Positions 1 to 10,114 of a stretch of 64,000 bases of DNA are shown one piece after another (the first letter of the stretch is position 1; every line of letters starts with the position of its first letter). The DNA comes from Pseudophaeomoniella oleicola. Taxonomy: Eukaryota > Ascomycota > Eurotiomycetes > Phaeomoniellales > Phaeomoniellaceae. The stretch lies in assembly GCA_003868215.1 (NCBI GenBank), contig QWDQ01000025.1, positions 186,001-250,000 on the forward strand, given 5' to 3'. The notes under the pieces are model-generated. The model was not told where the DNA came from and did not search any database. It saw only the letters and a program-made list of their open reading frames with translations. Position numbers and translations under genes: made by a program.

Positions 1-672
1 ATAACAGAATGGGATACATTGGTGGCATCACAAAAAGTCAGCCTTGCAGAGGGCTCACAAGAAGTCGCTCCTCTCGACACGCCTCGTAAGTCTGTAGAAG
101 GGCCGAGAACGCCTTCACGTCACGCAAAGCGTCAGTCGGCGGATCTGCCATCGCAATTGATGGATGTATACGCCCAGTCTATAACTCCTCGAGGTAGGAA
201 GCCGTTGAATATCCCCACCGTCGAAGCGCAGACCTCAAGCAACGGCTCGGTATCACCATCACCTACTCCGAGATCCCCAAGGTTCCCAAGTCAACCTAAG
301 AATAGATATGAATCCCCATTACGCGAAGCGCTGGTACCTCCATCCACATCGGAATCAACTCAACAATCTTCACGAGCACCCTCAACAACGCCAGATGCTC
401 TCCGCGCCCGAGTTCCTATCTCTACGGAAGGAAAACCATCGCTTCCTGCGATAGATCGTCTGCGCCTGAGGAGCGACAATTCTGGCACTTCAAGTGAGCC
501 AGGAACACCAGGGGCAACGACACCGAGCGAGCAAGGTCCCGGATCCCCTAACCCTACCGTCAGCCTCGGACATGTCATTACGAATGCCATCATCTTGCAG
601 GAGTTCATATTGGAAATGGCGGCTATTGCCCAGATGAGGGCATGTTTATTCGGAGAAGTCAAATTTGACTGA
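1..672 (+). CDS. FHIP / RAI16-like protein, 3' end only
   Basis: The frame is open from base 1, so this is the 3' end of a gene that starts outside the window (223 residues visible). Most of it is Ser/Pro/Thr-rich and probably disordered. The last ~35 residues are ordered and resemble the C-terminus of fungal RAI16-like/FHIP proteins (key stretch ILQEFILEMAAI, then LFGEVKF). From family knowledge, FHIP joins FTS and Hook proteins in a complex that links early endosomes to dynein. The name rests on this C-terminal stretch alone, so an unrelated protein is possible. No intron is needed in the visible part. Confidence 0.6.
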   Translation: MTEWDTLVASQKVSLAEGSQEVAPLDTPRKSVEGPRTPSRHAKRQSADLPSQLMDVYAQSITPRGRKPLNIPTVEAQTSSNGSVSPSPTPRSPRFPSQPKNRYESPLREALVPPSTSESTQQSSRAPSTTPDALRARVPISTEGKPSLPAIDRLRLRSDNSGTSSEPGTPGATTPSEQGPGSPNPTVSLGHVITNAIILQEFILEMAAIAQMRACLFGEVKFD

Positions 673-1430
673 CACGCCGGGAGTGCCTGTCTGTCTGTCT
701 ATTATATGTAACTCCCAAACTCGTGTTGTCTCGCCTTATATCTTACTAGTAGTGTCACTGTTCATACTTTAGTTGACTTATAATAATATGATACCCCGCC
801 ACCACCTTTGCCGAACTTCCCAATATCGTGATAATTGCCTGAAATTCAGGTGAAGAAGAGAACAAAACTACCTAATTACCTAATTACCCTCTTCGGTATC
901 CTCACTGTTGATATTTTATATACCTACCTAGGTACCTAGGTACCTAATTATCTTCATCAGCGTTGCAATCAGCAGCAGGCAAGAGCTAATTAGTCCAATG
1001 ATAATAAAGCGGAACTTTTTCGCTCGGAAACCGGAGCGGACGGAAGATGGAGGGGAAATTGATTACAGTATCATCACGGAGATCAACGCCCACTTACAGT
1101 AATCTAATCTACCTAGGTAGGTAGGTATCTCAAGTCCAATCTCGCGCGAGATTCTAATTAGATCTTGAAGTTGAACGAAGTGCTGGTTTGGTTCAACTTG
1201 AGGGACTGACTAATCAGGCGGTTTTATCTAAAAAGGGTCTTTTTTGGGGGGGGGGAATTTGGTTTGCAAGTAAACAAGATACGTATCATACTTTATTCCG
1301 CTATCTAGGTGGCTTGCTTTGATTTTCGATTCTCCAGGGAAAAGGTTTGAACAAGAGGAGTAATCAAAAGGAGAGAGAGAGACAAAACACCTTGAAAATA
1401 GGAAATAGGAATAGATAAAGACCAGCCAAA
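673..1430. other. Intergenic: FHIP 3' region and adenine deaminase promoter
   Basis: No gene seen. It contains clustered TACCTAGG/ACCTA tetranucleotide repeats (about 871-950 and 1111-1127), TGATAA GATA-factor motifs near 829 and 999 and a TTATCT at about 1224. A CGG-rich patch lies at about 1023-1045 and a G-run near 1245. The GATA motifs fit AreA-type nitrogen control of the downstream gene, which is inference. Confidence 0.5.
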
Positions 1431-2465
1431 ATGCAGGGCGAACAAGGCGACATCAAGGCCTTCATCGCCGGCCTCCCCAAAGCCGAGCTGCATCTACACC
1501 TCGAAGGCACCCTCGAACCCAACCTGGTGCACAAGATCGCGACCCGCAACAACGTGGCGGTCCCATCCTCCGTACGCTCGGAATCGCAGACTTCTGGCTG
1601 GGATTTCTGGGACCTGCCGTCCTTCCTGGCCGTCTACTATCCGAACATGGCCGTGCTGCTGCACGAGCAGGATTTTTTCGATGTTGCGTGGGCGTACCTC
1701 GAGCGCGTGCATGCGCAGAACGTCGTGCATGTCGAGATGTTTTTCGATCCGCAGGCCCATACGTGTCGGGGAGTGCCGTTCTCGACCGTCGTGCGGGGGT
1801 ATCGGCAGGCTATCGTCAAGGCGGAGCGGGAGCTGGGCATCTCGGCGGGATTGATCATGTGTTTTCTGCGTGACCGGGATCCGCAGTGGGCCATGGACAT
1901 TTTGATGCAAGCCCTGCCCTACAAGGATTGGATCATCGGCGTCGGTCTCGATTCCGACGAAAAGGACAACCCACCTTCGAAGTTCGCTGATGTGTTCGCG
2001 CGTGCCCGCCAGGAAGGGTTCTTGCTGACGATGCACTGCGACATCGACCAGGTCGGCTCGATCGAACACATCCGCCAAGCCGTCGAAGACATCCGCGTCG
2101 ACCGCATCGACCACGGCACCAACATCGTCGAATCCCCCCACCTCGTCTCCCTCGTACGCGCCGCCGGCATCGGCCTAACCTGCTGCCCCGTCTCCAACTC
2201 GGTCGTAACCCCGGACTTCAAGGGCAAGGAGATCTCGACCTTGCTCAAGGAAGGCGTCCGGTGCACGATCGCGTCCGACGACCCGGCCTATTTCCGCGCG
2301 TACATGAACGAAAACCTGGAGAAGATGCTCGAGGCCGGGCTGTCGAAAAAGGATCTCGTGCAGTTGGAAAGGAACGCTTTTGAGGCGTCGTGGTTGTCGG
2401 CCGGGAAGAGGGACAAGTTTTTGGACATGCTGGATGGGTACGCGAAGAAGGCTGGGGTACTATGA
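1431..2465 (+). CDS. aah1: Adenine deaminase (Aah1/NadA type)
   Basis: Single-exon, 344-residue protein of the adenosine/adenine deaminase family. It hydrolyses adenine to hypoxanthine and ammonia in purine salvage and nitrogen supply. Metal-binding motifs are visible: HLHLEG with H21 and H23 near the N-terminus, a third His in TMHCDID (~200), RIDHGTN and the ASDDP motif with the metal Asp. The opening KAELHLHLEGTLEP and the total length match fungal adenine deaminases rather than the longer adenosine deaminase growth factors. The start follows a purine-rich leader and begins just before the first conserved motif. Codon use is strongly GC-rich at third positions. The gene runs tail-to-tail with a nucleobase-type permease. 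Confidence 0.92.
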   Translation: MQGEQGDIKAFIAGLPKAELHLHLEGTLEPNLVHKIATRNNVAVPSSVRSESQTSGWDFWDLPSFLAVYYPNMAVLLHEQDFFDVAWAYLERVHAQNVVHVEMFFDPQAHTCRGVPFSTVVRGYRQAIVKAERELGISAGLIMCFLRDRDPQWAMDILMQALPYKDWIIGVGLDSDEKDNPPSKFADVFARARQEGFLLTMHCDIDQVGSIEHIRQAVEDIRVDRIDHGTNIVESPHLVSLVRAAGIGLTCCPVSNSVVTPDFKGKEISTLLKEGVRCTIASDDPAYFRAYMNENLEKMLEAGLSKKDLVQLERNAFEASWLSAGKRDKFLDMLDGYAKKAGVL

Positions 2466-2936
2466 AGTAACTTACCGATATACTAGGTACCTGGGTATGT
2501 AATTATCTAAGCTCTCAATGTCAGAACAGGAAAAAGAGAGAGATTTGATATGGATATGATTAAGTTATAGTACCTAAGAAGATCATACAACTTGATCATG
2601 ATCCCAAAGAAAAAGACACTCCTATGTACTTGCCTTGTCTCTTAACCCTTTCCCTTTCTTTCCTATTCTATCCTACTCTAGGTAGGTACATTTCCATGCA
2701 TACATGATCATTTATCTTCTTTCTCCTTTCCTTCTTTCTTTCATGATCAAATCAGGGTGGGCGTGGTACCTGCCTAAGGTATCTAATGACCTGCCTATCT
2801 AGGGGTGAACTGAAAAAGGTATCTGACAAGGCCCTCAGCAATTTATCTATATTGTCTATGTATATAATGTCCGTCTGTATATTGTCCATTTATAACTATC
2901 TCTATCTGCATATGCCCATCTAATCTAATCTCCCAC
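2466..2936. other. Convergent 3' intergenic region
   Basis: Shared 3' region between the + strand deaminase and the - strand permease. It is AT-rich with pyrimidine tracts and CTAGGTAGGTA/GTACCTGCC repeats. No coding region is visible. Confidence 0.5.
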
Positions 2937-4783
2937 TTACCCCTTAAGACTCTTAATCCTCTCTCTCCATCCCCCCTTTTTCTCCTCCTCCCCTCCCACG
3001 TCCACTCTCCCAGCGTCCTCGTCAACACCCTCAATAACCTCTCCCATTTCCTCCTCTTCTTCCGGTCTAACGTAGTTCTTCGGTTCCTTCCAGCCGTGTT
3101 CTACCATGATCGCGGGTGGCACGATTTTGCATCCGATCCAGAATGAGAGACCGGAGATGAAGAGGCCAACCCAGTAGGCGAAGTAATAGAAGCGGGTGAC
3201 GCTTATGGGCGCGTGGACGCCCATGTTGTTGAGGAAGCCGTAGAAGTTGGGGGCGATGCCGAGGACTGTGATGGGTTTTAGTTTTCAGTGCTGATCGAGA
3301 CCCGGAGGTTTTGGGATTTATAAACTTACCGTATGCGATGTACGCTCGGATGTTCCAGCCGTGAGTGTAGTAGTACGCACCGGATTTATCGGATGTGTAT
3401 AGGTCGGGGATTTGAAGATAGCCTCGAACGATGACATAGTAATTTACAAGGAGGACGCCGGTGATTGCACTCAGGAAAATCTGGTACGAAGAAAGGAAGG
3501 ACACGAAGATCGATGCCGAGCCCTGAGTCCCTCGTCAGCAAGATTATACTCAGGTACACAAACAGTTGGAGAGACCCATACCAGCAGATACCAAGGGTTG
3601 ATGGCAAACGAGACCACTGCACAGATGAAGAACCCCGTCCTGACTGTCACATACTTTGGGAATAACGCTGCAATGTCATTACCCGCGGGCAAGGAATTTT
3701 CGAATATGGACGAGAAGATGGCAGAGTACACAAAGCAAGCGGCAATGAAGAAGCACCCTGCACGGTTTGCTGAGCTGTAGTCCTGGGTTTGCAGCATGTC
3801 AAGGAACGTGATGGGATTCCAAACGATTTCCCCGAAAATGCGCTGGCTTGAAGCACATACCAAATTGCCCGCCAAAGCGACGACGAAGTTGGCAAGGGGG
3901 AATCCGAGGAAATTACCTGGTATCACGTCGAAAGGCTTCTTTGCGTATCTTTGGTAGTCAGCTGCATTGCTTGCAAAAGTCGCGCAGTTCTGGAAGATGT
4001 CAACAGTCAGGATATGATAATGGAAGAGATGGAACTCACGGCGGCTCCGAGCATGAAGAACCTCACGATGAGCCATGTCTTCTCGCTACCATGGGCCGCT
4101 GACCCTTGTCGGGCCACCGGTCCAAGGCCACCAGCCTTCGTGATCGTCCATGCGAGCATGGCGATGGCAGAGATGATGAATACTCCAAGCTTGACATAGA
4201 CCAACATTCTCATCTTAGGAACCGGAATGACCAAGAAGAAGCAGGTTACCAGCCAAAAGACAGCGAAGCCGATCATACCACCGCTTGTCAGAGCCGAGCC
4301 GCTACCCATACCATTGGGAATACGAGCGATGGAGGGGAAGATGGCGTGTAACATGACATAGACACATTGACCACCTTGTACTGCATTGACACCATTCCAG
4401 ACGATCGCCATCACGGCGCGATTGAATGTAACCCATGAAAATCCAAACACGCCGAATGCTGCCCGACTGAGGATGGGAAAGCCGACATGATATGTTGCAC
4501 CAGCCCTGCCGTTGAGAGTGATGATCACGGCGATGAGAATCTGGCCACCAAGGCTGCACGCCAGGGATTCCCACATACTCAGACCCAGTGCCTGCGCGGA
4601 CGATGCTCCATACCAGTTCGAGACGGTGGCAGCCGCTGAGAACCAGAAGGTCATGTATGTAACGCCAGTCCAGGTGCGATCCTTCAATTTAAGTGGGCGG
4701 ATATCGTCATTGTCGAGGAAGGCATCCTTTCCATGGACCTCCTCAGCACCAGCCGCAACAAGAGATCGTTTGAAGAATATCAT
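2937..4783 (-). CDS. NCS1 (Fur-like) nucleobase/allantoin-type permease
   Basis: Four exons, complement(join(2937..3265, 3330..3522, 3582..3989, 4040..4783)), closing at 557 residues. All introns are 50-64 nt with GT..AG ends and conserved residues on both sides (for example NPWYLL joined to GSASIFVS). NCS1 hallmarks are present: an early Trp-rich motif RTWTGVTYMTFWFS, about 12 hydrophobic segments, WNGVNAVQGGQ in the substrate region, and SDKSGAYYYTHGWN typical of the Fur clade. Family members import uracil, allantoin, uric acid, thiamine or related compounds with protons at the plasma membrane. The substrate cannot be read from sequence. The C-terminal tail is acidic. The gene is convergent with adenine deaminase and divergent from a dioxygenase. 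Confidence 0.9.
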
Positions 4784-5427
4784 TCTACTTGATCAGGTTC
4801 TAGGATGGGCCCTTTCGTAGTTGTGAATGTCGAACCAACAACCCACGAAACGAGGTAGACATGTCGGCTGGTATAGTGCATCCTCCCTACCTTTATATGC
4901 AACGTTATCTCACGTCTTCTCCTTGGCGTACCTTGGCTCTCTCCATGTTGATAACGGATTGGCATCTTTGAATGTGCACGGCCTATCCTAAAAGCGCATG
5001 CGACAAGGAACAGAGCGATAATCCTTGCTCTGCTGGTTGATTTAAGCCCAGACGGAGGCATACATTTGACGAAACACCAGAGCACTGAGGGGGCCTTCTG
5101 ATAAGCAACTCACCTTGGTGACTTGGCAAATGACCCCCAAATGGCACACCTTCTCGTCGCTTAGCGAAAGGGATGTTGGATCTGGACCCGTTAATAGGCA
5201 GACGATATCTCTCGGCCATCTCCGGATATACCCGCTCCGGGAGATAAGATGATCACCACTCCGACCTATCCTGACCACTTTCCGTTCTTGGCCCATGCTC
5301 GAGGGCGTCTGACCCCCAAACCTCGCGGGGGTCTCGGAAGCCTGGATATTAATTGACAACGGCCTGGACGAAACATCAGCACGTCAAGCATAGATTCAAA
5401 CAGTGGTTTGTGAGGGTGAGATCCATC
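4784..5427. promoter_or_regulatory. Divergent promoter, permease / dioxygenase
   Basis: A 644-bp region separates the permease start from the dioxygenase start. Four HGATAR-type motifs are visible: TTATCT 4905-4910, TGATAA 4949-4954, CGATAA 5016-5021 and AGATAA 5242-5247. These are typical targets of AreA/Nit-2 nitrogen regulators. Close to the last one lie two overlapping CGG-N6-CCG sites (separate entry). Nitrogen-repressible co-regulation of both genes is an inference from the motifs and layout. Confidence 0.5.
5213..5234. promoter_or_regulatory. Two overlapping CGG-N6-CCG Zn2Cys6 binding sites
   Basis: Bases 5213-5224 read CGG-CCATCT-CCG and 5223-5234 read CGG-ATATAC-CCG, so the two inverted half-site pairs start exactly 10 bp apart. 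CGG-N6-CCG is the spacing known for the purine-utilisation activator UaY and the pyrimidine regulator Ppr1. An AGATAA GATA motif follows at 5242. No binding data are available. Confidence 0.45.
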
Positions 5428-6637
5428 ATGGCGACCACTACTGAGACTCTTCCCACTCACACGAAGCTTGAACTGAGGACTGCTTACGGCCCAGTCTATC
5501 GTGATGTCCTTACAGTGCCCCCGAGGGATTGTCGAAGTGATGAGATCCCCGTCATTGATGTTTCAGGACTTTATGGTGACCTTGAGGCTCGGAAAACACT
5601 GGCCAAGTCGATCAAGCATGCTGCGGAGACCACTGGTTTCTTCTATATCAAGAACCATGGCATCGATGAGAAGGTGACTCAAGCAGCCTTGACCCAGGCT
5701 AAGACTTTCTTCAAGCAACCGGAATCAGACAAGATGAAGGTAACACGATACAAATCGAAGTACTTCAACGGCTGGTCACAGCGAAGGTCAGGTCACGCCT
5801 CACCTTCGGAGTCTTTGGACTACCGAGAAGGATTCAGTTGGAGATATGCTCCTCAGTATGATCCTGAGACAAAGGATCTGAATGCCATACCCGAGGAAGT
5901 AAAACCATATATTCGAGGCGAGGAGTTCGTCTGGGAGGGTACATCTCACCTACCAAATTTCAAGGAAGATGCCATCAAGTATTGGCAAGAATGCTTGAGG
6001 CTCGCGCGACGATTGGTCAGGGTCTTTGCTCTGTGCCTAGACTTACCAGAGGATTATTTTGATAGCGTAACGACATATCCAGGGAGGTGAGTGCGTGAAC
6101 CATCCAACGACCAGCAGCGCTGACACTTTGACAGTGACGGCGTCTTCAACTTCTACCCAAAAATGACCGAAGCGGAGGCAGCAGCGTCGCAGGACGTCGG
6201 CCTCGGATCTCACACCGATCTCCAATGCTTCACTCTGCTCTGGCAAGACATGATTGGCGGGCTGCAGGTCCTGAACAAAGATGGCCAATGGATTAAAGCC
6301 ACGCCTGTCGAAGGCACATTCGTCGTGAATATTGGCGATTATCTCATGCGCCTCTCAAACGATCGATTCAAATCCACTGTCCATCGAGTGTACAACCGGT
6401 CCACAGTAGACCGTTATTCGATGCCGTTCTTCTTCGGATTCAACTTCAACGAAAAGTGTGGCGTCCTCCCTAGTTGCGTTGATGACAACAACCCCCCGAA
6501 ATACGAACCGATATCCTGCGGAGACGTAAGTGTTGCTTCCTCCCATACCTGATATAAGATTCTGACTGTTGCAGTGGTGCCAATTGCGGTTTCAGCAGAC
6601 TGAGGTGCGCAAGGAGGATGGTATCAACGCATATTGA
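5428..6637 (+). CDS. 2-oxoglutarate/Fe(II) dioxygenase, isopenicillin N synthase-like
   Basis: Three exons, join(5428..6086, 6135..6525, 6575..6637), 370 residues. An N-terminal DIOX_N-type region (IPVIDVSGL ~residue 45, GFFYIKNHG ~85) is followed by the double-stranded beta-helix. Iron ligands are H246 and D248 (SHTD) and H303 (STVHRVYN); the 2-oxoglutarate contact is R313/S315 (RYSMP). The start is the ATG at 5428 with a good context. An upstream in-frame ATG at 5353 would add 25 basic residues and looks like leader. The family oxidises many small molecules, including thymine in pyrimidine salvage, so the substrate is open. The head-to-head permease suggests an imported heterocycle, which is inference. 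Confidence 0.85.
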
Positions 6638-7281
6638 TGACAAAAATGATTCTGATGGTGATGATCCAGCCAACCGGTGTCAACAGTCAGGCGATCTGCG
6701 TGGCTAGGAATTGTGTAAGCATTCGTAGAGTCACTCGTTGTTCTTTTGTCACTTTAGCAATATTCCTTGTCGTAAACGAGCCCATGTCTGTTGATGTTTA
6801 TTCAATAAGTAGGTAGTAACTTAGTCAATATGAAAGCGTGAATGATATGATCGATCCGATAACGTGGGGAGTGACAGTATGTCTGTGCTAAAAGTTCGAA
6901 TCACGTATGAGGGCAAATTCTTGGTTGTTTGAGGGCTTTATGATCTGGCAAAGCTACCCATCCCTTACGCGTATCAGGGTAGGACACAGATAAGCAATAT
7001 ACCTAATTACTTGAGGCTTCACCGAGGTCTATGATAGACCTCTAACAAGTAGCGACCAGCTCCTGCACCTTTTTGGATATCTGTTGCTGAGTCATCAACC
7101 ACCGATTTGCCGAAGCCGAGCCGACAATTCTCTCTTCGTGGTGCATTGGTCTATCGCGCTCGGTAAACAAGGGCCACAGGCTACAGCAAACATCATCTTC
7201 GGGCGAACGTCGTGTCGGCGTGGATCCAGTCGAAAGAGGAAATCGACGAGGCAAAGCATCTCAACCAATCTGCATTCCATC
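6638..7281. other. Intergenic: dioxygenase 3' region and regulator promoter/leader
   Basis: No separate gene supported. From 7084 an in-frame upstream extension of the next ORF exists but reads like leader (Arg/Ser-rich, no family match). Confidence 0.4.
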
Positions 7282-9492
7282 ATGGATGACTATCGATCAA
7301 GCAAAAGACAGTCTTCCTCCCAAATCCCGCCGACTCCTCAACACCTCACTGTCGACGATGTAGACCGCTTGCTTTCCTCCTCGTTCGTATCCCACAGAGC
7401 CAGTGTGACTGCCTACACAGCGCTAACTCTATCCAGTAAGAAGATCATCAACAGGAGCAGGAGAGCATGCTATCCGTGTAGTCGTCGCAAGATCAAGTGT
7501 GACAGGGATTATAAGCAACCATGCTCGGGTTGCATAAAGCACTCTCATCCCGAACTATGTTCCTGGACCAAGGAAAACGACGATGCCAGCCTAAAACAAG
7601 TAGCTGGTTCTCGGCGAACTTACGATGAGTATACAGAAGACCACCAATTACAGACCAGGCCACAGGCTGTGTACAGTTTCCATAACGACCAACGACCATT
7701 CCATACTGCATCTAATCCTGCAGACACTCGACCACTGAAGCTTCCTAGACCAGATCGGGAGCCGACTCTAGATAATGTGGTTCACAACTATCGCGATCCA
7801 AACAATCAAGGAATATCTGCCAACCCGAGGGCTCCCAGCGCACCTACTGAGATACCAAACCGATCAGTTGCTTCACTGGTACAAGACAGAGCGAGTGACA
7901 CCCACCTGGTCGGCGTGTCTTCCATGCTTGGCATAGAGAACCGGACAGCTTCCTATCTGTTCATCAAAGCGTCTGGCCCACAGGAACGATGGCGACAACT
8001 GAATTCTATGTTACCCCCAGAAAAGGAGGTCTTGAAGTACTTTGGGTTCTTCAAATCTCTGGCTCTTCCATTCACTGCTGGCCTCATTGACCCCGAGGAA
8101 TTCGAGTTTTCGGTATGCCGATACGTGGAAGATCTGGCACAGGGCAACACTGCTCGCTTCGAGAACGAAACATCCATAGCTTGGACAGGCTTAATGCTTG
8201 CAGTCCTATCTGGTGGAGTCCAGCTATCCGACCTACCATTCGACGAACGAACTAAGATGTCAAGAGACTATGCCAGGAAATCTTTTCACTGCCTACGGCT
8301 TGCCAATTTCCTGTTGCGACCGTCAGAGGAGATAATCCAGACACTCTTGTTGCTCGTACTGGTACTTCAAAATGACCGTCAAGCATTTTCGGCATGGTCC
8401 ATGATGGGTACAATCCTCCGGTTGACCCAAAGTTTAGGCCTGGACATTCGGCAGTTGAAGGAGGATGAAAGGGCTCTTTTGGTCCCGAGATACAGGAAGT
8501 TATGGCGTGCTGTCCTATGGAGCGATGCCGTTCTGTCAATTTGTCTCGGTCGTCCCCCGTCTGCCCACTACCGGTTGAGCATCGCGCAGCCACCCTGGGA
8601 TGAACAAAATCTCAGCTACTTCGATTCCATGTTCTGTCTCTCTGACATTGTCATGACGATCATTGATCCCCTGAGGCCAGAAGATCGAACTAACGCACAA
8701 GCGCTTTCAGATGTTCAAAGAGTGGAAGCCATCTTCTCCACAGCTGCGCTCCATCTGCAGAGTAAAGATCGCTGCCGGAACTTGAAAGATCGAACAGAAC
8801 ACTATGCCCTTCAACTACACATATCCTTCGCAGTGTCCTATATCTGCCAAATGGCACTACGAAAAGGTGACGAAGGCGTCAATGCTACTGAGCTCACGGA
8901 AAAGCTGAAAGAGTCACTTGCTGTCAGTGTGAGAGCATTTCTCAACCTTACTTCTATTTCCATTGTCCCACTCCGCGGATGGACTTATGTTCATCACGCA
9001 CTCAGTTCTGCCCTCTTGCTCGGCCTAATGGGTGAAACGAAGAGTAATCCAGAAGTCAGATCTTTGCAAGAGTCATTGATCTCGGTCTTATCAGCAGCAG
9101 ACGGCGACTCTGAACCCAGCATTGGAGAGTCCAGCTCAGCAGACGGGCCAACCAGATTCACCAACCGGCACGCTAAAGCTCTCGAAGCTCTACAAGCAAT
9201 GTGCAACCACGCTTCCAAAGTCGAATCCCCCTCCCCCAATTTTCACGCTGCCGCCGAGAACGGAGATTCCGCCACCCAAATTCCCCCCGGCGCCGCCGCC
9301 CCTTATGATCCCACCCAGACGGCAAACGGTCAATGGTACTTCCACGACGTGGACGCGATCAGATCCCCGAACGGCACCATCATCAGTCCCGGCACGTTCT
9401 GGGATTCTCTGTTTGCTGATTCGACCATAGCGGCGGACCTTGGATGGAGCACTGCACTGCCGCATCAGGATACAACCTCGTGGGGGATGTGA
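7282..9492 (+). CDS. Zn2Cys6 transcription factor with fungal MHR domain
   Basis: 736 residues if read as one exon from the ATG at 7282. The zinc binuclear cluster has C63, C66, C73, C81, C84 and C93 with basic residues after the second Cys (SRRKIKC), as in Gal4-type DNA-binding domains. A middle homology region follows, starting around EVLKYFGFFKSLALPF. The tail is rich in Gly/Ala/Pro and polar residues. A stop-free 54-nt intron (7383-7436) may be removed just before the zinc cluster: GTTCGT donor, GCTAAC branch site, CAG acceptor. It would give 718 residues. An ATG at 7084 is possible but less likely. Its place beside the permease and dioxygenase makes it a candidate local regulator (inference). 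Confidence 0.85.
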   Translation: MDDYRSSKRQSSSQIPPTPQHLTVDDVDRLLSSSFVSHRASVTAYTALTLSSKKIINRSRRACYPCSRRKIKCDRDYKQPCSGCIKHSHPELCSWTKENDDASLKQVAGSRRTYDEYTEDHQLQTRPQAVYSFHNDQRPFHTASNPADTRPLKLPRPDREPTLDNVVHNYRDPNNQGISANPRAPSAPTEIPNRSVASLVQDRASDTHLVGVSSMLGIENRTASYLFIKASGPQERWRQLNSMLPPEKEVLKYFGFFKSLALPFTAGLIDPEEFEFSVCRYVEDLAQGNTARFENETSIAWTGLMLAVLSGGVQLSDLPFDERTKMSRDYARKSFHCLRLANFLLRPSEEIIQTLLLLVLVLQNDRQAFSAWSMMGTILRLTQSLGLDIRQLKEDERALLVPRYRKLWRAVLWSDAVLSICLGRPPSAHYRLSIAQPPWDEQNLSYFDSMFCLSDIVMTIIDPLRPEDRTNAQALSDVQRVEAIFSTAALHLQSKDRCRNLKDRTEHYALQLHISFAVSYICQMALRKGDEGVNATELTEKLKESLAVSVRAFLNLTSISIVPLRGWTYVHHALSSALLLGLMGETKSNPEVRSLQESLISVLSAADGDSEPSIGESSSADGPTRFTNRHAKALEALQAMCNHASKVESPSPNFHAAAENGDSATQIPPGAAAPYDPTQTANGQWYFHDVDAIRSPNGTIISPGTFWDSLFADSTIAADLGWSTALPHQDTTSWGM

Positions 9493-10114
9493 TGATGCGC
9501 TGGGAATTGGGAATTAGTCTTTTTTTGGGGTGGGGGTGGGCGTCGATGATGATTGATGGATGACGGAGGAGGTGAACAGTTGTAGTTTTGTTGTAACGTC
9601 TGGTTTAAGGTACTTATTACTTATATGATGATACGAATACGATTAAATCAAGGTTGACCCGGTCATTCGGACTCCAGACAGACAGACAGAACAAGCCTTT
9701 TCCTATGACATTCTTTTTAAGACTATTACTAATGAATTACTACTGTGTAGGTAAGGTATTTATGTAGTTCGTCATTGGCTGGCTCTCTTCTTTTCTTTTC
9801 TTAGATGACTTGTAGTAGTAGCTATATAATTGGGAGGAATTTGTCTGATTGTATTAGAATAGATGGTATCATTATTTTTATCATGTAGCGTTAGAGCATA
9901 TCATATCGGTACCTAAATATATATAACAATGTATGTATGTTTCGTTCAGACAGATTCTCTACTCGAATGTAGTTGGTTAGTTACTACTGGTTTTGACCAA
10001 ATCCCCATTCCCCAAGTACCTCCCGGGAAAAAAGAAAGAAACGCCGGAATCTTCTTGTACGAAGATTACATTGTATATATAGCCGACCGCTCCAGCGATG
10101 TTTCTGGTACTAGA
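9493..10114. other. Convergent 3' intergenic region
   Basis: Between the Zn2Cys6 gene (+) and CTP synthase (-). It holds T-rich and GT-rich UTR-like sequence and a short (CAGA)n run near 9676. An ORF from 9929 has no protein-like features. Confidence 0.4.

Noticed and set aside
1494-2141. 215-codon ORF antisense to adenine deaminase
   Set aside because: It arises from GC-rich third codon positions of the real gene; composition is His/Arg/Asp-rich and no domain is seen.
1431-9492. Secondary-metabolite cluster
   Set aside because: A dioxygenase, transporter and Zn2Cys6 protein are present, but no PKS, NRPS, terpene cyclase or other core enzyme; adenine deaminase and NCS1 fit nitrogen use better.
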